Assembly (NCBI GenBank): GCA_934402315.1
Contig: CAKRTS010000017.1
Span: 17,365 to 81,364 of the forward strand
Reading direction: 5' to 3'
Source: an uncultured Acetatifactor sp.
Lineage (GTDB): Bacteria; Bacillota; Clostridia; Lachnospirales; Lachnospiraceae
DNA length: 64,000 nucleotides
Positions 1-8,174 of this stretch are shown here, piece after piece. The position numbers and the translations under genes are program-made. The notes beneath the pieces were generated by a model. The model was not told the DNA's origin. It worked only from the letters and a program-made list of their open reading frames with translations, and made no database searches. Each line of letters begins with the position of its first letter. Within the stretch, counting starts at the first letter, position 1.

Positions 1-3000
1 AGATCATACAGGGGAATCATAAATTGCACTTCTTCCCCTTGCCTGTATTCTTTATCTGTCCCATCATAGGTAAACACAATCGTCTCCTTCAGGCGTTCAT
101 CCAGTTCCTGCATAGCCTCTGGGAACGTGACCTCCACTCTGTCAGCATAGCCGTAGGTCGTGATATAAAGGATTCCGCTCTCGCCACGCTTAAACGCAGG
201 ATCATGCGGCTCAAGGATTCTCTCGATTCTCGCCTCTAAGGCAAACTCTGTCACATCGTAAGAAATCTCCGTGACATTTCCGACGTTATCGACCGCATAG
301 CCTGTCACCGTAAAGTCTCCCGAGAAAAGCGGCTCCGCCTTCGTAATGTCGAGCGTAACCACGCCGCCTTCCGGGTAAAATACTCTTTCGCTGAAGTTGT
401 CCCTGTTCGTGATTTTCAGGTAAAAATCAGCCACTCCGGAAAGCTCATCCGAAGCCGTGACACTCACCGTTACTGTCTCCTCAGTCCGGATAATCGGCTC
501 CCTGTCTTCCAATACATCCAGTCCAACCAGCACCGGCCCAACGCAATCCCCGATCAGTGTGATACCGTTTGCAGCGTCCCCTGAAGCATCGGAGTAATAA
601 ATCTCTTCTCCGCCCGCCTTTCTGTAGACCGCTCCTGCTCCGGGAACAATGCTGATATACTTTCCATGCATTCCGCGGTCCAGTGTGAATTTCTGCTCCG
701 CCTCAAGGTTCCTGCCCCGGTCAGAGCGCCTTGTCAGGAGGTAGGGATATAGTTTTAGCGCTGTTGCGCCGCTGACTGCATAGCGCAGCCTGTCCGCCCT
801 GATCTCTGCATCTGCTGCTATGTCTGCCGCAGACGGCGTATAGATTCTGTTCTCTCCGGCAGAATCCGCACATCCGCAGATTTCTGTCTGATAGAGGGTG
901 TAATTCAGCTGATAATCACTTGTCGGCTGTCCGTCCATGCAGGCGCTGTTCGTCAGGTGGATCGGTGTGCTGCCGTCGCAGCGCACAAAGTAAGTCTTCG
1001 GCTCCGAAGCCGCAAAGACGTTCTCCCCGCTCCCGATCTGAAGCTGCCTCGTATATACCTTCCAGCGCGCGCTTCCGGCATCAATCCTGATGTGTGTCGT
1101 CGCGCTGACATTACCGGCGACATCCACCGCCGCAAGATGGAGATACTGCACCCATTCCTTCACATCAATCGTAAACGTTGCAGCGTCCGCAGCTGTCTGC
1201 AGAAAAGCTGCTCCTGTCCCGGCTGCGGTTCCCGGCTGCGTATCGATCAGGTAATAATAGCCCTTCACTCCCGACACCAGCGTATTCTTTGTGATGTTTG
1301 ACCGGCACAGCAGCGCCGTCGAGCCCTGCAGATAGGTTTCCGCCTGATGGTAATAATCCGTCCCGTTATCGGACGGCTTGTGCCATGTCACCGTCACCTG
1401 ACCGGTTCCCGCAGGCTGCTGTTCCACGCTGCCCGCAGCAATGGCATCCGGTGCGGCAAAATCTGTCGCCTTTATGTTTTTCATCTCGTGCTCCTCTGTG
1501 TAGCCGACCGCTTCAGAACGCAGCGTCACCATACCGTCCCCCGCCCTGTCTCCGGGTGTCATAACCGAATTGAGAACCGCTGTCTGGTTTACATAACTGC
1601 TCCCGCCGTATGCCGGTCTGGAGGATATTACTTCCCCCTCGCTGTGTCCGCAGGCAAGCGCAGAATAGGTATAAGATACGTTTGCGATGGAGTGTTCCAC
1701 CCATGAGCCTTCATGACGGAAATGGAAATCCTGGGCAATATAAACTCCGACTACATTTTCGGGAATCTCAAACCGGTATGTTCCGCCTAAGGAATACGTG
1801 TTAAAGCTTCCTACTGACTCTCTTTGCAGAGTTCCGGTAAAATAGGGGTAATTCAGGGAGTACGTTGTTATCGTCTTATCATAATCATCACTGTCCGGCT
1901 GTACCGTTATTTCCGGTGTTGGCATGATTTCGCCCGTAGGACTGACCTGTATTGTCCCGATCTGTCCATTGCTGTAAATAAGATATACTGTTGTCGTCAA
2001 CTCACTGCCCCAGCATTCTCTTCCCCATGTATATATCACAGGGCTGAAGGTTAATGTTCCCGAATAAGGGGTGCTGAAATAGCCTGAGTCATTTCCGCTC
2101 TGGAGGTGACAGGTTCCTTCGGAACAGCTATAAAAACTTATCTTGGAATATCCCTCACCAAATGTCTGATAATAGCTGTGCCTTTCCCCGCTATAGTAAC
2201 AATAATTGTCATTCAGGGTCTTATAAAAGGTACTGCCCGCTGTCTTCGTTCCGCTGATATAGCAGTCGTCGGAATGACTGTGTACAATCAGCTCGCCGGC
2301 ATTTCCGCCGTAATAGCCTGCGCCGCCACCCGCTGCCCCGGCGCCGCCGTCCCCGCCTGTAGTCAGGGATGCCTCGCTGCCTCCGGCTCCTCCGTTTCCC
2401 ATCCGGGACGCTGCACCGCCGCCACCGGCAACGGCAAGAAGTCCTCTGCGGTCTGAGTACACGGTTGTTTTTCCTCCGCCATTTCCGAACATACTTCCGG
2501 TACCGCCGCCGTTGTAGCCGTCCCTGCCGCCGACTGTCACCGTCAGCTTCTCGCCTTTTACCAGCCATACCTTCAGTGTGGCGCTGCCGCCCTTACCTCC
2601 GGTGCGGTTTCCGTAGTCACTTCCCTGGGCGCCGGAGAGCGACAGCGTATAGATGCCGGAATACGGCACGGTGTATTCCTCCGCATAGCCGGTATATCCA
2701 AAGTCCCGGCTGGCGCTTATGTTACTTCCGATGTCATCAACGGCATTGATCCGCTTTGCATCCGTCATACCGGGATTGCGGCTCTGGTAGAGCAGATAGG
2801 TCTTTCCCTGTCCGTCCGGCTGCCGCCATGAAAGATTGACCGCACCGCTTCCGCCATAGACCAGATAGTTATCCTGCGCCTGCAAAACAAGCTCCACCCA
2901 CTGCGCATAAAGCGTCAGGTCATTTGCCGGAGTAATACTGTCCCCCGCTCCTCCTGCCGGATACTGGAATGCCGCGTCATAGTACCAGCCGCCGAAGGAA

Positions 3001-4280
3001 TAGCCGGAGCGTTCCGGCTGCGGAAGAATGATGCTGCCCGGAGCGTAAACCGCGCGGAGGGTGTCCGTATGGGCATTAGGGGCAAGAAAACGGTATCTGT
3101 TTTTTTCGATATTGAACCTTCCTTCAAACGGCTGTATCATGCTCCATTCCACAAAATGCATTCCTGTCATCATATTGCCGAGCTGATTGCCTCCATTGCA
3201 TTCAAAAGTCACCCTGTATCCCGCCGGAGCAGACACTAAAGAAGCATCCACAGTATATGTAGTGCTATACATTTGTCTGACTGATGTAATCCCACTATTC
3301 CCGGCATAACTGCCGCCGTTCGGATCAATCCGGAGTGTGCTCTCTGACTCCGCCCACTGCGCATAGAGAATAACCGTACCTGTCATGTCATCCTCTTTGC
3401 CTGACCAGTTTTCTGTTGTCAGATTCCATATCTCCTCTCCCTCCGCGAAGGCTCTCCCGCTGCCATCCGGCTTCGTATTCCATCCGGTAAAGGTGTAGCC
3501 AGTTCTAAAGTAGCCGTTATCCGACAGGTTCTTAATCGGTGTTACCGCCACTCCTTCATACTCAGTGCTGTTGTTGTACATATGGATGCTGTCCTCCATG
3601 TAACCACCGGAGCCCTGCTCATTGATAGGAAAATTTTCTTTGTATTTCACGCGGTAGCGGTTTATGGATATGGCTTTGCAGTCATGGGCACTGAGATCAT
3701 ACCCTTGTTCCAGATTGTTACAAAAAGGGCACAAATAGTAATAGTAGTACATATTTGACGTGTCCGCGGACAACTGCAGGTAATCAATACTCTTTGCTGC
3801 ACCCCGGCTCATATAGATCAGACCGGGTGTGATTTTTTCCCCACAATCCGCACAGTATGCAAACCATCCGGAATAGTGGTCGGCGAAACAGGTATGTCTT
3901 CCAAAGGACACACCGTGATACGTTGTTACAGCCGCACCATTTCCGTCAGGTGGATAAGCATTATGAATGCACTGTCCCGGAGCATGAGCAACCTTCCAGT
4001 ACCCGATCGGCACAATGCCCGTCCTCGGCTTGGTATAATAATGCTCTCCGGTCTCCAGTGCGCAGAGACTCGATGCAATCCCGGTAGATCGCGTCTCCCC
4101 ATATGGATACCACTGGATATTTTTATCTCCGGCATTGGTCGTCCATGCCTTTCCATCCGGCGAAAAGGTGACATACGGACTGTTATAAACCGTCTTTGCC
4201 GCCTCCGCCGGAAGCACCGGGAAAAGCAGTACCGACAGGATCATGCCGAGCGCTGCAAGGTATTTTCCCTTTATCTTCAC
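1..4280 (-). CDS. Secreted InlB-repeat / glycine-rich surface protein, 3' end outside window
   Basis: About 1426 residues are visible and the frame is open to the left edge, so the C-terminus is missing. The start is a GTG (4278-4280) about 8 bases after a clear AGGAGG; an ATG closer to that site is in another frame. Residues 1-27 form a signal peptide ending in PAEA. After it come a cysteine-rich stretch with CxxC pairs, two Listeria-Bacteroides (InlB B-type) repeats recognisable by GYTFTGW/GYSFGGWY followed by LYAQW, a glycine-rich domain with GGxG runs near residues 560-660, and Ig/fibronectin-like segments. These families are typical of adhesins or cell-envelope proteins; the ligand is unknown. 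No anchor can be judged because the end is missing. It lies downstream of a similar secreted gene, separated by a terminator, so it is probably transcribed on its own. Confidence 0.85.
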   Translation of the reverse strand, partial: MKIKGKYLAALGMILSVLLFPVLPAEAAKTVYNSPYVTFSPDGKAWTTNAGDKNIQWYPYGETRSTGIASSLCALETGEHYYTKPRTGIVPIGYWKVAHAPGQCIHNAYPPDGNGAAVTTYHGVSFGRHTCFADHYSGWFAYCADCGEKITPGLIYMSRGAAKSIDYLQLSADTSNMYYYYYLCPFCNNLEQGYDLSAHDCKAISINRYRVKYKENFPINEQGSGGYMEDSIHMYNNSTEYEGVAVTPIKNLSDNGYFRTGYTFTGWNTKPDGSGRAFAEGEEIWNLTTENWSGKEDDMTGTVILYAQWAESESTLRIDPNGGSYAGNSGITSVRQMYSTTYTVDASLVSAPAGYRVTFECNGGNQLGNMMTGMHFVEWSMIQPFEGRFNIEKNRYRFLAPNAHTDTLRAVYAPGSIILPQPERSGYSFGGWYYDAAFQYPAGGAGDSITPANDLTLYAQWVELVLQAQDNYLVYGGSGAVNLSWRQPDGQGKTYLLYQSRNPGMTDAKRINAVDDIGSNISASRDFGYTGYAEEYTVPYSGIYTLSLSGAQGSDYGNRTGGKGGSATLKVWLVKGEKLTVTVGGRDGYNGGGTGSMFGNGGGKTTVYSDRRGLLAVAGGGGAASRMGNGGAGGSEASLTTGGDGGAGAAGGGAGYYGGNAGELIVHSHSDDCYISGTKTAGSTFYKTLNDNYCYYSGERHSYYQTFGEGYSKISFYSCSEGTCHLQSGNDSGYFSTPYSGTLTFSPVIYTWGRECWGSELTTTVYLIYSNGQIGTIQVSPTGEIMPTPEITVQPDSDDYDKTITTYSLNYPYFTGTLQRESVGSFNTYSLGGTYRFEIPENVVGVYIAQDFHFRHEGSWVEHSIANVSYTYSALACGHSEGEVISSRPAYGGSSYVNQTAVLNSVMTPGDRAGDGMVTLRSEAVGYTEEHEMKNIKATDFAAPDAIAAGSVEQQPAGTGQVTVTWHKPSDNGTDYYHQAETYLQGSTALLCRSNITKNTLVSGVKGYYYLIDTQPGTAAGTGAAFLQTAADAATFTIDVKEWVQYLHLAAVDVAGNVSATTHIRIDAGSARWKVYTRQLQIGSGENVFAASEPKTYFVRCDGSTPIHLTNSACMDGQPTSDYQLNYTLYQTEICGCADSAGENRIYTPSAADIAADAEIRADRLRYAVSGATALKLYPYLLTRRSDRGRNLEAEQKFTLDRGMHGKYISIVPGAGAVYRKAGGEEIYYSDASGDAANGITLIGDCVGPVLVGLDVLEDREPIIRTEETVTVSVTASDELSGVADFYLKITNRDNFSERVFYPEGGVVTLDITKAEPLFSGDFTVTGYAVDNVGNVTEISYDVTEFALEARIERILEPHDPAFKRGESGILYITTYGYADRVEVTFPEAMQELDERLKETIVFTYDGTDKEYRQGEEVQFMIPLYD

Positions 4281-4310
4281 TGTACATCCCTCCTTTTTCC
4301 TTTAAACAGA

Positions 4311-4342
4311 AAAAAGCCCGAACATTTTTGTTCGGACTTTTC
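4311..4342 (-). terminator. Rho-independent terminator after the Pro/Thr-rich secreted gene
   Basis: An 8-base stem (4316-4323 with 4330-4337, one G-U type pair) with a short A/T-rich loop is followed on the minus strand by a run of Ts (4311-4315). It lies just past the stop codon at 4380 and before the next minus-strand gene. Confidence 0.8.
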
Positions 4343-4379
4343 ATTGATTGCCTTTTCTTTTAATTATCAGCTGTATTCC

Positions 4380-5471
4380 TTAGTAGTACTCTTTTTTGGA
4401 ACATCTGTTGCACCAACGACAAGGCACCGGGTCGTACTCATCTGTTTCCCAGTTATACTGCATTTCTTCTCCTTCTACCCAGTCATGATTTTGGTAATCC
4501 ATGTCATGGGTGATTTCTTCTACAAGCTCCCCGCATGTTCCGCATGTGTATTGTGTGATCTCTACAGCAGTGCAGCTCGCCGTCTGAATCACCACCGGGT
4601 TCTGTAAGTCATGCCCCAGCGGTTCTCTGGGCACTTCACGCTGCACACACGCACCACAGACTGAACAATATATGTCGTAAGTACCCGGATGCGTGCACGT
4701 GCTTCCCATACTTCCAAAGCTCACCCTGTAATCTGTCGCCTGATGCCCCTTCGGCGCATCACTGTTCGCAGCCTTAGATTTTTCATATCCGCATACGCTG
4801 CAATACGTCCTGTCCTGCCCGTACTCGGTACAGGTTGCCGGTGTCGTCTCCGTCACATAGGAGTGATCGGTTTTCGCAATGCTCTCCGTTTTTGTCTTAC
4901 CGCAGGACGTACAGGTATAGGTCTTCACACCCTCACTGCTGCAGGATGCCGCCTGTGTCACGGTACCGCCATCCCAGGTACAGGTATGCACCTGCGCCGG
5001 AGGATCTGTCGCTGCCGGAGCCGATGTGCCTGTCGGCTGCTTCGTGGCTGCTGGTGTCGGCGTTGCTGATGCCCCCGGCTGCTTTGTCGCCTTGGGTGTC
5101 GCGGTCGGAGCCGCCGTCGCTTCCGGCTGCTTTGTCGTTTTGGGTGTCGCGGTCGGTGCCGCTGTTGCCTCCGGCTGCTTTGTCGCCTCGGTCGGTGCTG
5201 CTGTTGCTTCCGGCTCTGCTGTCGGCTGCTCTTTCTCTGATTCCTTCGGAGCTGCCGTTGCCTCAGGCTGCTTTGTCACTTTCGGCGTTTCCTGATCGTC
5301 TGTTTTTTCAGATGCCGCCATCTGCTGATCCGTCGCCGTGCTCTCCCCTGATAAGGAAACGTAATCCGCGTCTGCCGGTTTCCTTATCTGCCCTGTTACA
5401 ACATATATAATCAGCACACCGCAAGCCATCATCAGGACGATCTGAACAATACTTACGATCTTCTTTTTCAC
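4380..5471 (-). CDS. Membrane-anchored or secreted Pro/Thr-rich protein with paired CxxC motifs
   Basis: The protein has 363 residues. It starts at a GTG with AGGGGGG six bases upstream. Residues 1-28 are a basic start followed by one hydrophobic segment (signal peptide or anchor). Residues about 60-150 are a low-complexity linker of KQPEATAAPT-like repeats. The C-terminal half has repeated cysteine pairs (TCTSCG, YCSVCG, YTCGTCG, RWCNRC) separated by H-containing segments, a pattern seen in many clostridial secreted proteins next to Ig-like or InlB-repeat domains. The cysteines could bind zinc or form disulfides; which is not clear. The linker suggests the cysteine modules are held away from the membrane. 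A promoter lies just upstream and a terminator just downstream, so it is probably monocistronic. The function is unknown. Confidence 0.8.
   Translation of the reverse strand: MKKKIVSIVQIVLMMACGVLIIYVVTGQIRKPADADYVSLSGESTATDQQMAASEKTDDQETPKVTKQPEATAAPKESEKEQPTAEPEATAAPTEATKQPEATAAPTATPKTTKQPEATAAPTATPKATKQPGASATPTPAATKQPTGTSAPAATDPPAQVHTCTWDGGTVTQAASCSSEGVKTYTCTSCGKTKTESIAKTDHSYVTETTPATCTEYGQDRTYCSVCGYEKSKAANSDAPKGHQATDYRVSFGSMGSTCTHPGTYDIYCSVCGACVQREVPREPLGHDLQNPVVIQTASCTAVEITQYTCGTCGELVEEITHDMDYQNHDWVEGEEMQYNWETDEYDPVPCRWCNRCSKKEYY
5026..5290 (-). repeat. Low-complexity Pro/Ala/Thr/Lys/Gln repeats inside the secreted gene
   Basis: Near-identical units of about 45 bases encode KQPEATAAPTATPKT-like stretches, repeated four to five times with small length changes. 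Such arrays often change in number by slippage. Confidence 0.7.
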
Positions 5472-5516
5472 CTATAACCCCCCTATCGTTCATCGATCAG
5501 TTTACGCTGTTCCGAA

Positions 5517-5545
5517 ATATTATTTCTATTTCATAATACGTTCAA
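5517..5545 (-). promoter_or_regulatory. Sigma-A-type promoter for the Pro/Thr-rich secreted gene
   Basis: On the minus strand there is a -35 TTGAAC and a -10 TAATAT with a 17-base spacer, about 45 bases before the GTG start at 5471. Confidence 0.6.
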
Positions 5546-5751
5546 CTCTTTTTCAATACTCATTATACAGTACATTCATAACTTTTTACAAGCATTTTTA
5601 TTTATATTATTATTTTTTTGTTTTATTTTTTCGTTTTGTCCGTTCTCTATGAAGTTTTCAATGTTCGACATCTCTATTTTTGAGATTTACTAGAAATTAT
5701 GGAGATAAATTATCAATTTTATAGATAATATCAAAATATGTTTTTTTTTAC

Positions 5752-5780
5752 TTGCAATTTTGTTTTTCTTGTGTTATACT
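5752..5780 (+). promoter_or_regulatory. Orphan plus-strand promoter facing the 3' end of the Tad operon
   Basis: A -35 TTGCAA and -10 TATACT are separated by exactly 17 bases. No plausible plus-strand gene follows, so transcripts would run antisense into the CpaB-like gene, or make a short non-coding RNA of unknown end. Confidence 0.5.
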
Positions 5781-5982
5781 TATTTGCGTAAGTGGCATTA
5801 GGTTGTATCCTTGTGATGTCTTATTCACATAATCATCTGTCCGCACACCAGATCGGTTATCACATATCCCCTTCTCGTATCTCGAGCCAGACTTTTGCTG
5901 TGCCCTCAAGCATGATTCTCTCCTGCTTAGCACAGAGCTCTCTCTTCCCAGGGAACAACCAATCCACGGTTTTTCAACAATA

Positions 5983-6690
5983 TTATCTGCAATCTTTTAC
6001 GACCCGCAGCGTGCCGGAAGCAAGTTCTGCATAAAAAGCTTCTACCTCCTCTTTATCAAGGTAAATATTGATACGCTGCGCCGCCGTTGCCGCATCTCCA
6101 TTCACGATCCGCTTTCCCGTCTGGTCAAAAACCTCCTGCACATATATATTCTCCCATATCAATACTGCGCCTGCGTTCACATCGCCTACCGCATCCGCTT
6201 CACTTTCTGCCGCCTTGGAATCCGTAAGCTTATAGATATGAATCCTGTCTCCGGCACGAAGCACCCCTCCTACCACCTGATAGAGATCATCTGCCTTAAA
6301 ACCGGCAATGACCGGATTCTTTATTTCACTGAGCACCTCATCCATACTTTCAAACATTTCACTTGTAAGGAGCACTCCTGGCGCAATATCAAATACTGCT
6401 GCCAGTCCATTCACCTGTTCCGGTCTGCACAGGGCACTCTCCGGAATACAGGTTTTATCCAAAAGCTTTTCTTCAAAATACAGCATCCGATTCTCTTCTG
6501 TAATCAATTGGCCTCTCGGTATTTCTCTGACCGCGACATAAATCTGTCCCCGCTCATACTTTGTCAACGTACTCTTTTCCAACTGCAGCATGACCGCAAA
6601 CACTGCAACTGCCGCGACCAGGGCTGCAATGATCCCTCCTTTTTTCCATCTGTCCGTCCTGATTTCTCCCGTGTTTTTTCTCTTTTTCAT
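5983..6690 (-). CDS. cpaB: CpaB/RcpC-like Flp pilus assembly protein (SAF domain)
   Basis: The protein has 235 residues from the chosen ATG at 6690. An upstream in-frame start at 6729 would overlap the previous gene and has a poorer ribosome site. A basic N-terminus is followed by one transmembrane helix (about residues 20-38). A SAF-type domain comes next (VAVREIPRGQLITEENR, then the APGVLLTSEMF stretch), and a C-terminal region as in RcpC/CpaB. In Tad systems this protein is attached to the membrane and helps assemble or guide the pilus through the envelope; in Gram-positives it may act at the cell wall. It is the last gene of the Tad operon, 16 bases after the TadE-like gene. Family assignment is firm; its exact role in monoderms is not established. 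Confidence 0.75.
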   Translation of the reverse strand: MKKRKNTGEIRTDRWKKGGIIAALVAAVAVFAVMLQLEKSTLTKYERGQIYVAVREIPRGQLITEENRMLYFEEKLLDKTCIPESALCRPEQVNGLAAVFDIAPGVLLTSEMFESMDEVLSEIKNPVIAGFKADDLYQVVGGVLRAGDRIHIYKLTDSKAAESEADAVGDVNAGAVLIWENIYVQEVFDQTGKRIVNGDAATAAQRINIYLDKEEVEAFYAELASGTLRVVKDCR

Positions 6691-6706
6691 CTTAGTTCCA
6701 TCCCTT

Positions 6707-7288
6707 TCAATAAAATTTTCCAACAACATCTACCAGCTTACCCTTCACAGCCGGAACTATAATCCCGAATACTCCCTTGATCTGATACGAAATCTCACTG
6801 TATATCCCTGTATGTTCCACTGTAATTCCATTCGGGGCAGCCTCCTGCCCCAAAGTTCCCTGCCAGCAATTCAGCGATCCGTCTGCCTCGACGCAGCTCA
6901 CTTCAACAGTATTCTGAACCACGTTATACACGATGAATCGTTCCACACGAACCGGACCGCTTATCAATCCCTTATTGGGACATTCCCATGCATCATCCAG
7001 ATTCAGATTTCCTTTTATTGCGGTCCGATACAGATGAAAAGCATCCTCCGGGGACGCAATCAGAAGATTATGTGAAATACCATATTCTTCCACATCCACC
7101 ACTGCCGCTGCGAGATTGGAAGCTGCGAGAGCATCCTCCAGATATTGCGACGATGCCCTAAACACCTCCATCTGCATACATGCACTCAGCAACACTCCCA
7201 AAAACAGTAAAAATCCCACCCCCGCTGTCCATCCGATCTGTCCACTCTCAGTATTTCGCAGTGGACACTCTCTTTTCCTCAAAAACAT
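6707..7288 (-). CDS. TadE/TadG-like pseudopilin
   Basis: The protein has 193 residues from the ATG at 7288, preceded by GGGGGG five bases upstream. Near the N-terminus, NTESGQIGWTAGVGFLL has the shape of a pseudopilin: a short basic leader, a Gly before a hydrophobic helix, then a soluble beta-rich domain with FRASSQYLEDALAASNLAA after the helix. TadE and TadG proteins are minor pseudopilins needed for Flp pilus assembly. The start lies 41 bases inside the end of the upstream gene, which suggests translational coupling in the operon. Assignment rests on topology and context rather than on strong motifs. Confidence 0.6.
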   Translation of the reverse strand: MFLRKRECPLRNTESGQIGWTAGVGFLLFLGVLLSACMQMEVFRASSQYLEDALAASNLAAAVVDVEEYGISHNLLIASPEDAFHLYRTAIKGNLNLDDAWECPNKGLISGPVRVERFIVYNVVQNTVEVSCVEADGSLNCWQGTLGQEAAPNGITVEHTGIYSEISYQIKGVFGIIVPAVKGKLVDVVGKFY

Positions 7289-7604
7289 AAGTCCCCCCAA
7301 GCTTTCCTCTTATGTGCAATGTGATCGCTTCCCCATAACCGACACGCACCATCGTCGTCCCCTCCAGACTGATATCTGACACTCCCGCCTCAGCAAGTTC
7401 CTTATTGAGCGCAAGCCTGTCCATTTCCGTAAGCACGCCTTCTGTCTCCATTCTCAAAATATACTTGCGGGCAATCTGATTGATTTCAGCCTTGTCGTTG
7501 ATTAGTCTGACGCTGTCAATATACGAAACAAGCAGAATTGTCATCAACAGGAGACATACCCCTGCTGCCATAAGATCTCCTACATTTCCCTTTTCCTTCT
7601 TCAC
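7248..7604 (-). CDS. Small Tad-locus pseudopilin-like membrane protein
   Basis: The protein has 118 residues from a GTG at 7604 that overlaps the TGA stop of the upstream pilin gene (GTGA), with AGGGGTGG as ribosome site. An ATG-type start further upstream would lie far inside the pilin gene. The N-terminus KKEKGNVGDLMAAGVCLLL repeats the KKEKG + hydrophobic helix pattern of the preceding pilin, so it is probably cleaved by the same prepilin peptidase. The remainder, about 75 residues, is soluble and predicted mixed alpha/beta. I recall similar small proteins annotated as DUF4320 in clostridial Tad loci, but I cannot confirm this here. Confidence 0.65.
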   Translation of the reverse strand: MKKEKGNVGDLMAAGVCLLLMTILLVSYIDSVRLINDKAEINQIARKYILRMETEGVLTEMDRLALNKELAEAGVSDISLEGTTMVRVGYGEAITLHIRGKLGGTYVFEEKRVSTAKY

Positions 7605-7825
7605 GATGCCACCCCTGTCAGAATCTGCTGTGCCTTGACCGTCATTGCATCCACCAGCGTCTTTATAAAGGTAGTAAGACTGTCCTTCATCACAACGCAG
7701 AGCAGAAGCGCAATAATGCACAGTCCGACCGTCACCAGAATACCATCAATCCCCTTCTCCTTCTTCAATACCTTCTCACGCACCACATTCCCTAACCATC
7801 TCATTCCAACCCTAATCTTTTCCAT
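7601..7825 (-). CDS. flp: Flp-type pilin
   Basis: The protein has 74 residues with a good AAGGAG site 9 bases before the ATG. The leader ends in KKEKG and is followed by IDGILVTVGLCIIALLLCVV, the type IVb layout of a charged leader, cleavage after Gly, then a single hydrophobic helix. Mature Flp pilins are about 50 residues, as here. It would be the main structural subunit of the Tad pilus. The usual Glu at position +5 of the mature protein is not present; there is an Asp at +2 instead. It begins a sub-operon of four pilus genes, separated from tadABC by a 350-base gap that holds a repeat. Confidence 0.7.
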   Translation of the reverse strand: MEKIRVGMRWLGNVVREKVLKKEKGIDGILVTVGLCIIALLLCVVMKDSLTTFIKTLVDAMTVKAQQILTGVAS

Positions 7826-7888
7826 TCTTTTTTTCTCCTTTTTTATTCATATTTTTTATGCTTCTATATTTCTTTATCTTTACTTCCC

Positions 7889-7930
7889 TTATTTCTTTAT
7901 CTCTTATTTCTTTATCTCTTATTTCTATAT
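7889..7930. repeat. 15-base tandem repeat upstream of the pilin gene
   Basis: Two and a half head-to-tail copies of TTATTTCTTTATCTC sit 64 bases before the pilin start. On the minus strand this is a purine-rich tract in the upstream region and may affect its expression by changes in copy number. Confidence 0.6.
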
Positions 7931-7966
7931 GTCCTAGTTCTTTGCTCCCCCAACTCCCAGCTAACA

Positions 7967-8109
7967 GTTGCACACAATGCACCTGACCACAAGCAGCGCA
8001 CTCTGGAGCCGCCGGTGCTTAGTCTCCGTACTATGGAGACTTATGCACCGCTGCGTGCGGAAGGTAGCGCAAGCGTGCCTGCGGTGGTCTGTGCATTGTG
8101 CGCAACGTC
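7967..8109 (+). repeat. Structured dispersed repeat (MITE-like), copy 1
   Basis: This 143-base stretch matches the reverse complement of 27751-27893 without gaps at about 86% identity. Its ends form a long inverted repeat (GTTGCRCACAATGCAC at both ends) and its centre a 7-base hairpin (AGTCTCC/GGAGACT). Several differences between the copies are compensatory within stems. It carries no gene. It sits between tadC and the pilin gene, flanked on the right by two further GCGCAACGTCACT motifs near 8100 and 8143. Confidence 0.8.
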
Positions 8110-8174
8110 ACTCTGGTGGCGCTATGTCACCCTTGCGGCGCAACGTCACTTTGGAGCACATCCCTTTGACTGCA

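Larger units (their letters stand above)
5472..5982. other. AT-rich intergenic region without a recognisable gene
   Basis: Between the secreted gene and the 3' end of the Tad operon no ORF has a believable start site, codon use or family match. From about 5560 to 5780 it is very AT-rich. It contains the minus-strand promoter at 5517-5545 and a plus-strand promoter at 5752-5780. A short minus-strand frame near 5748-5933 has a weak AGGAGA site, but its sequence resembles no family I know. Confidence 0.6.

Noticed and set aside
5748..5933. A 61-residue minus-strand ORF in the gap before the Tad genes
   Set aside because: It has no ribosome site in frame and no recognisable motif, and the codon use is not like its neighbours.
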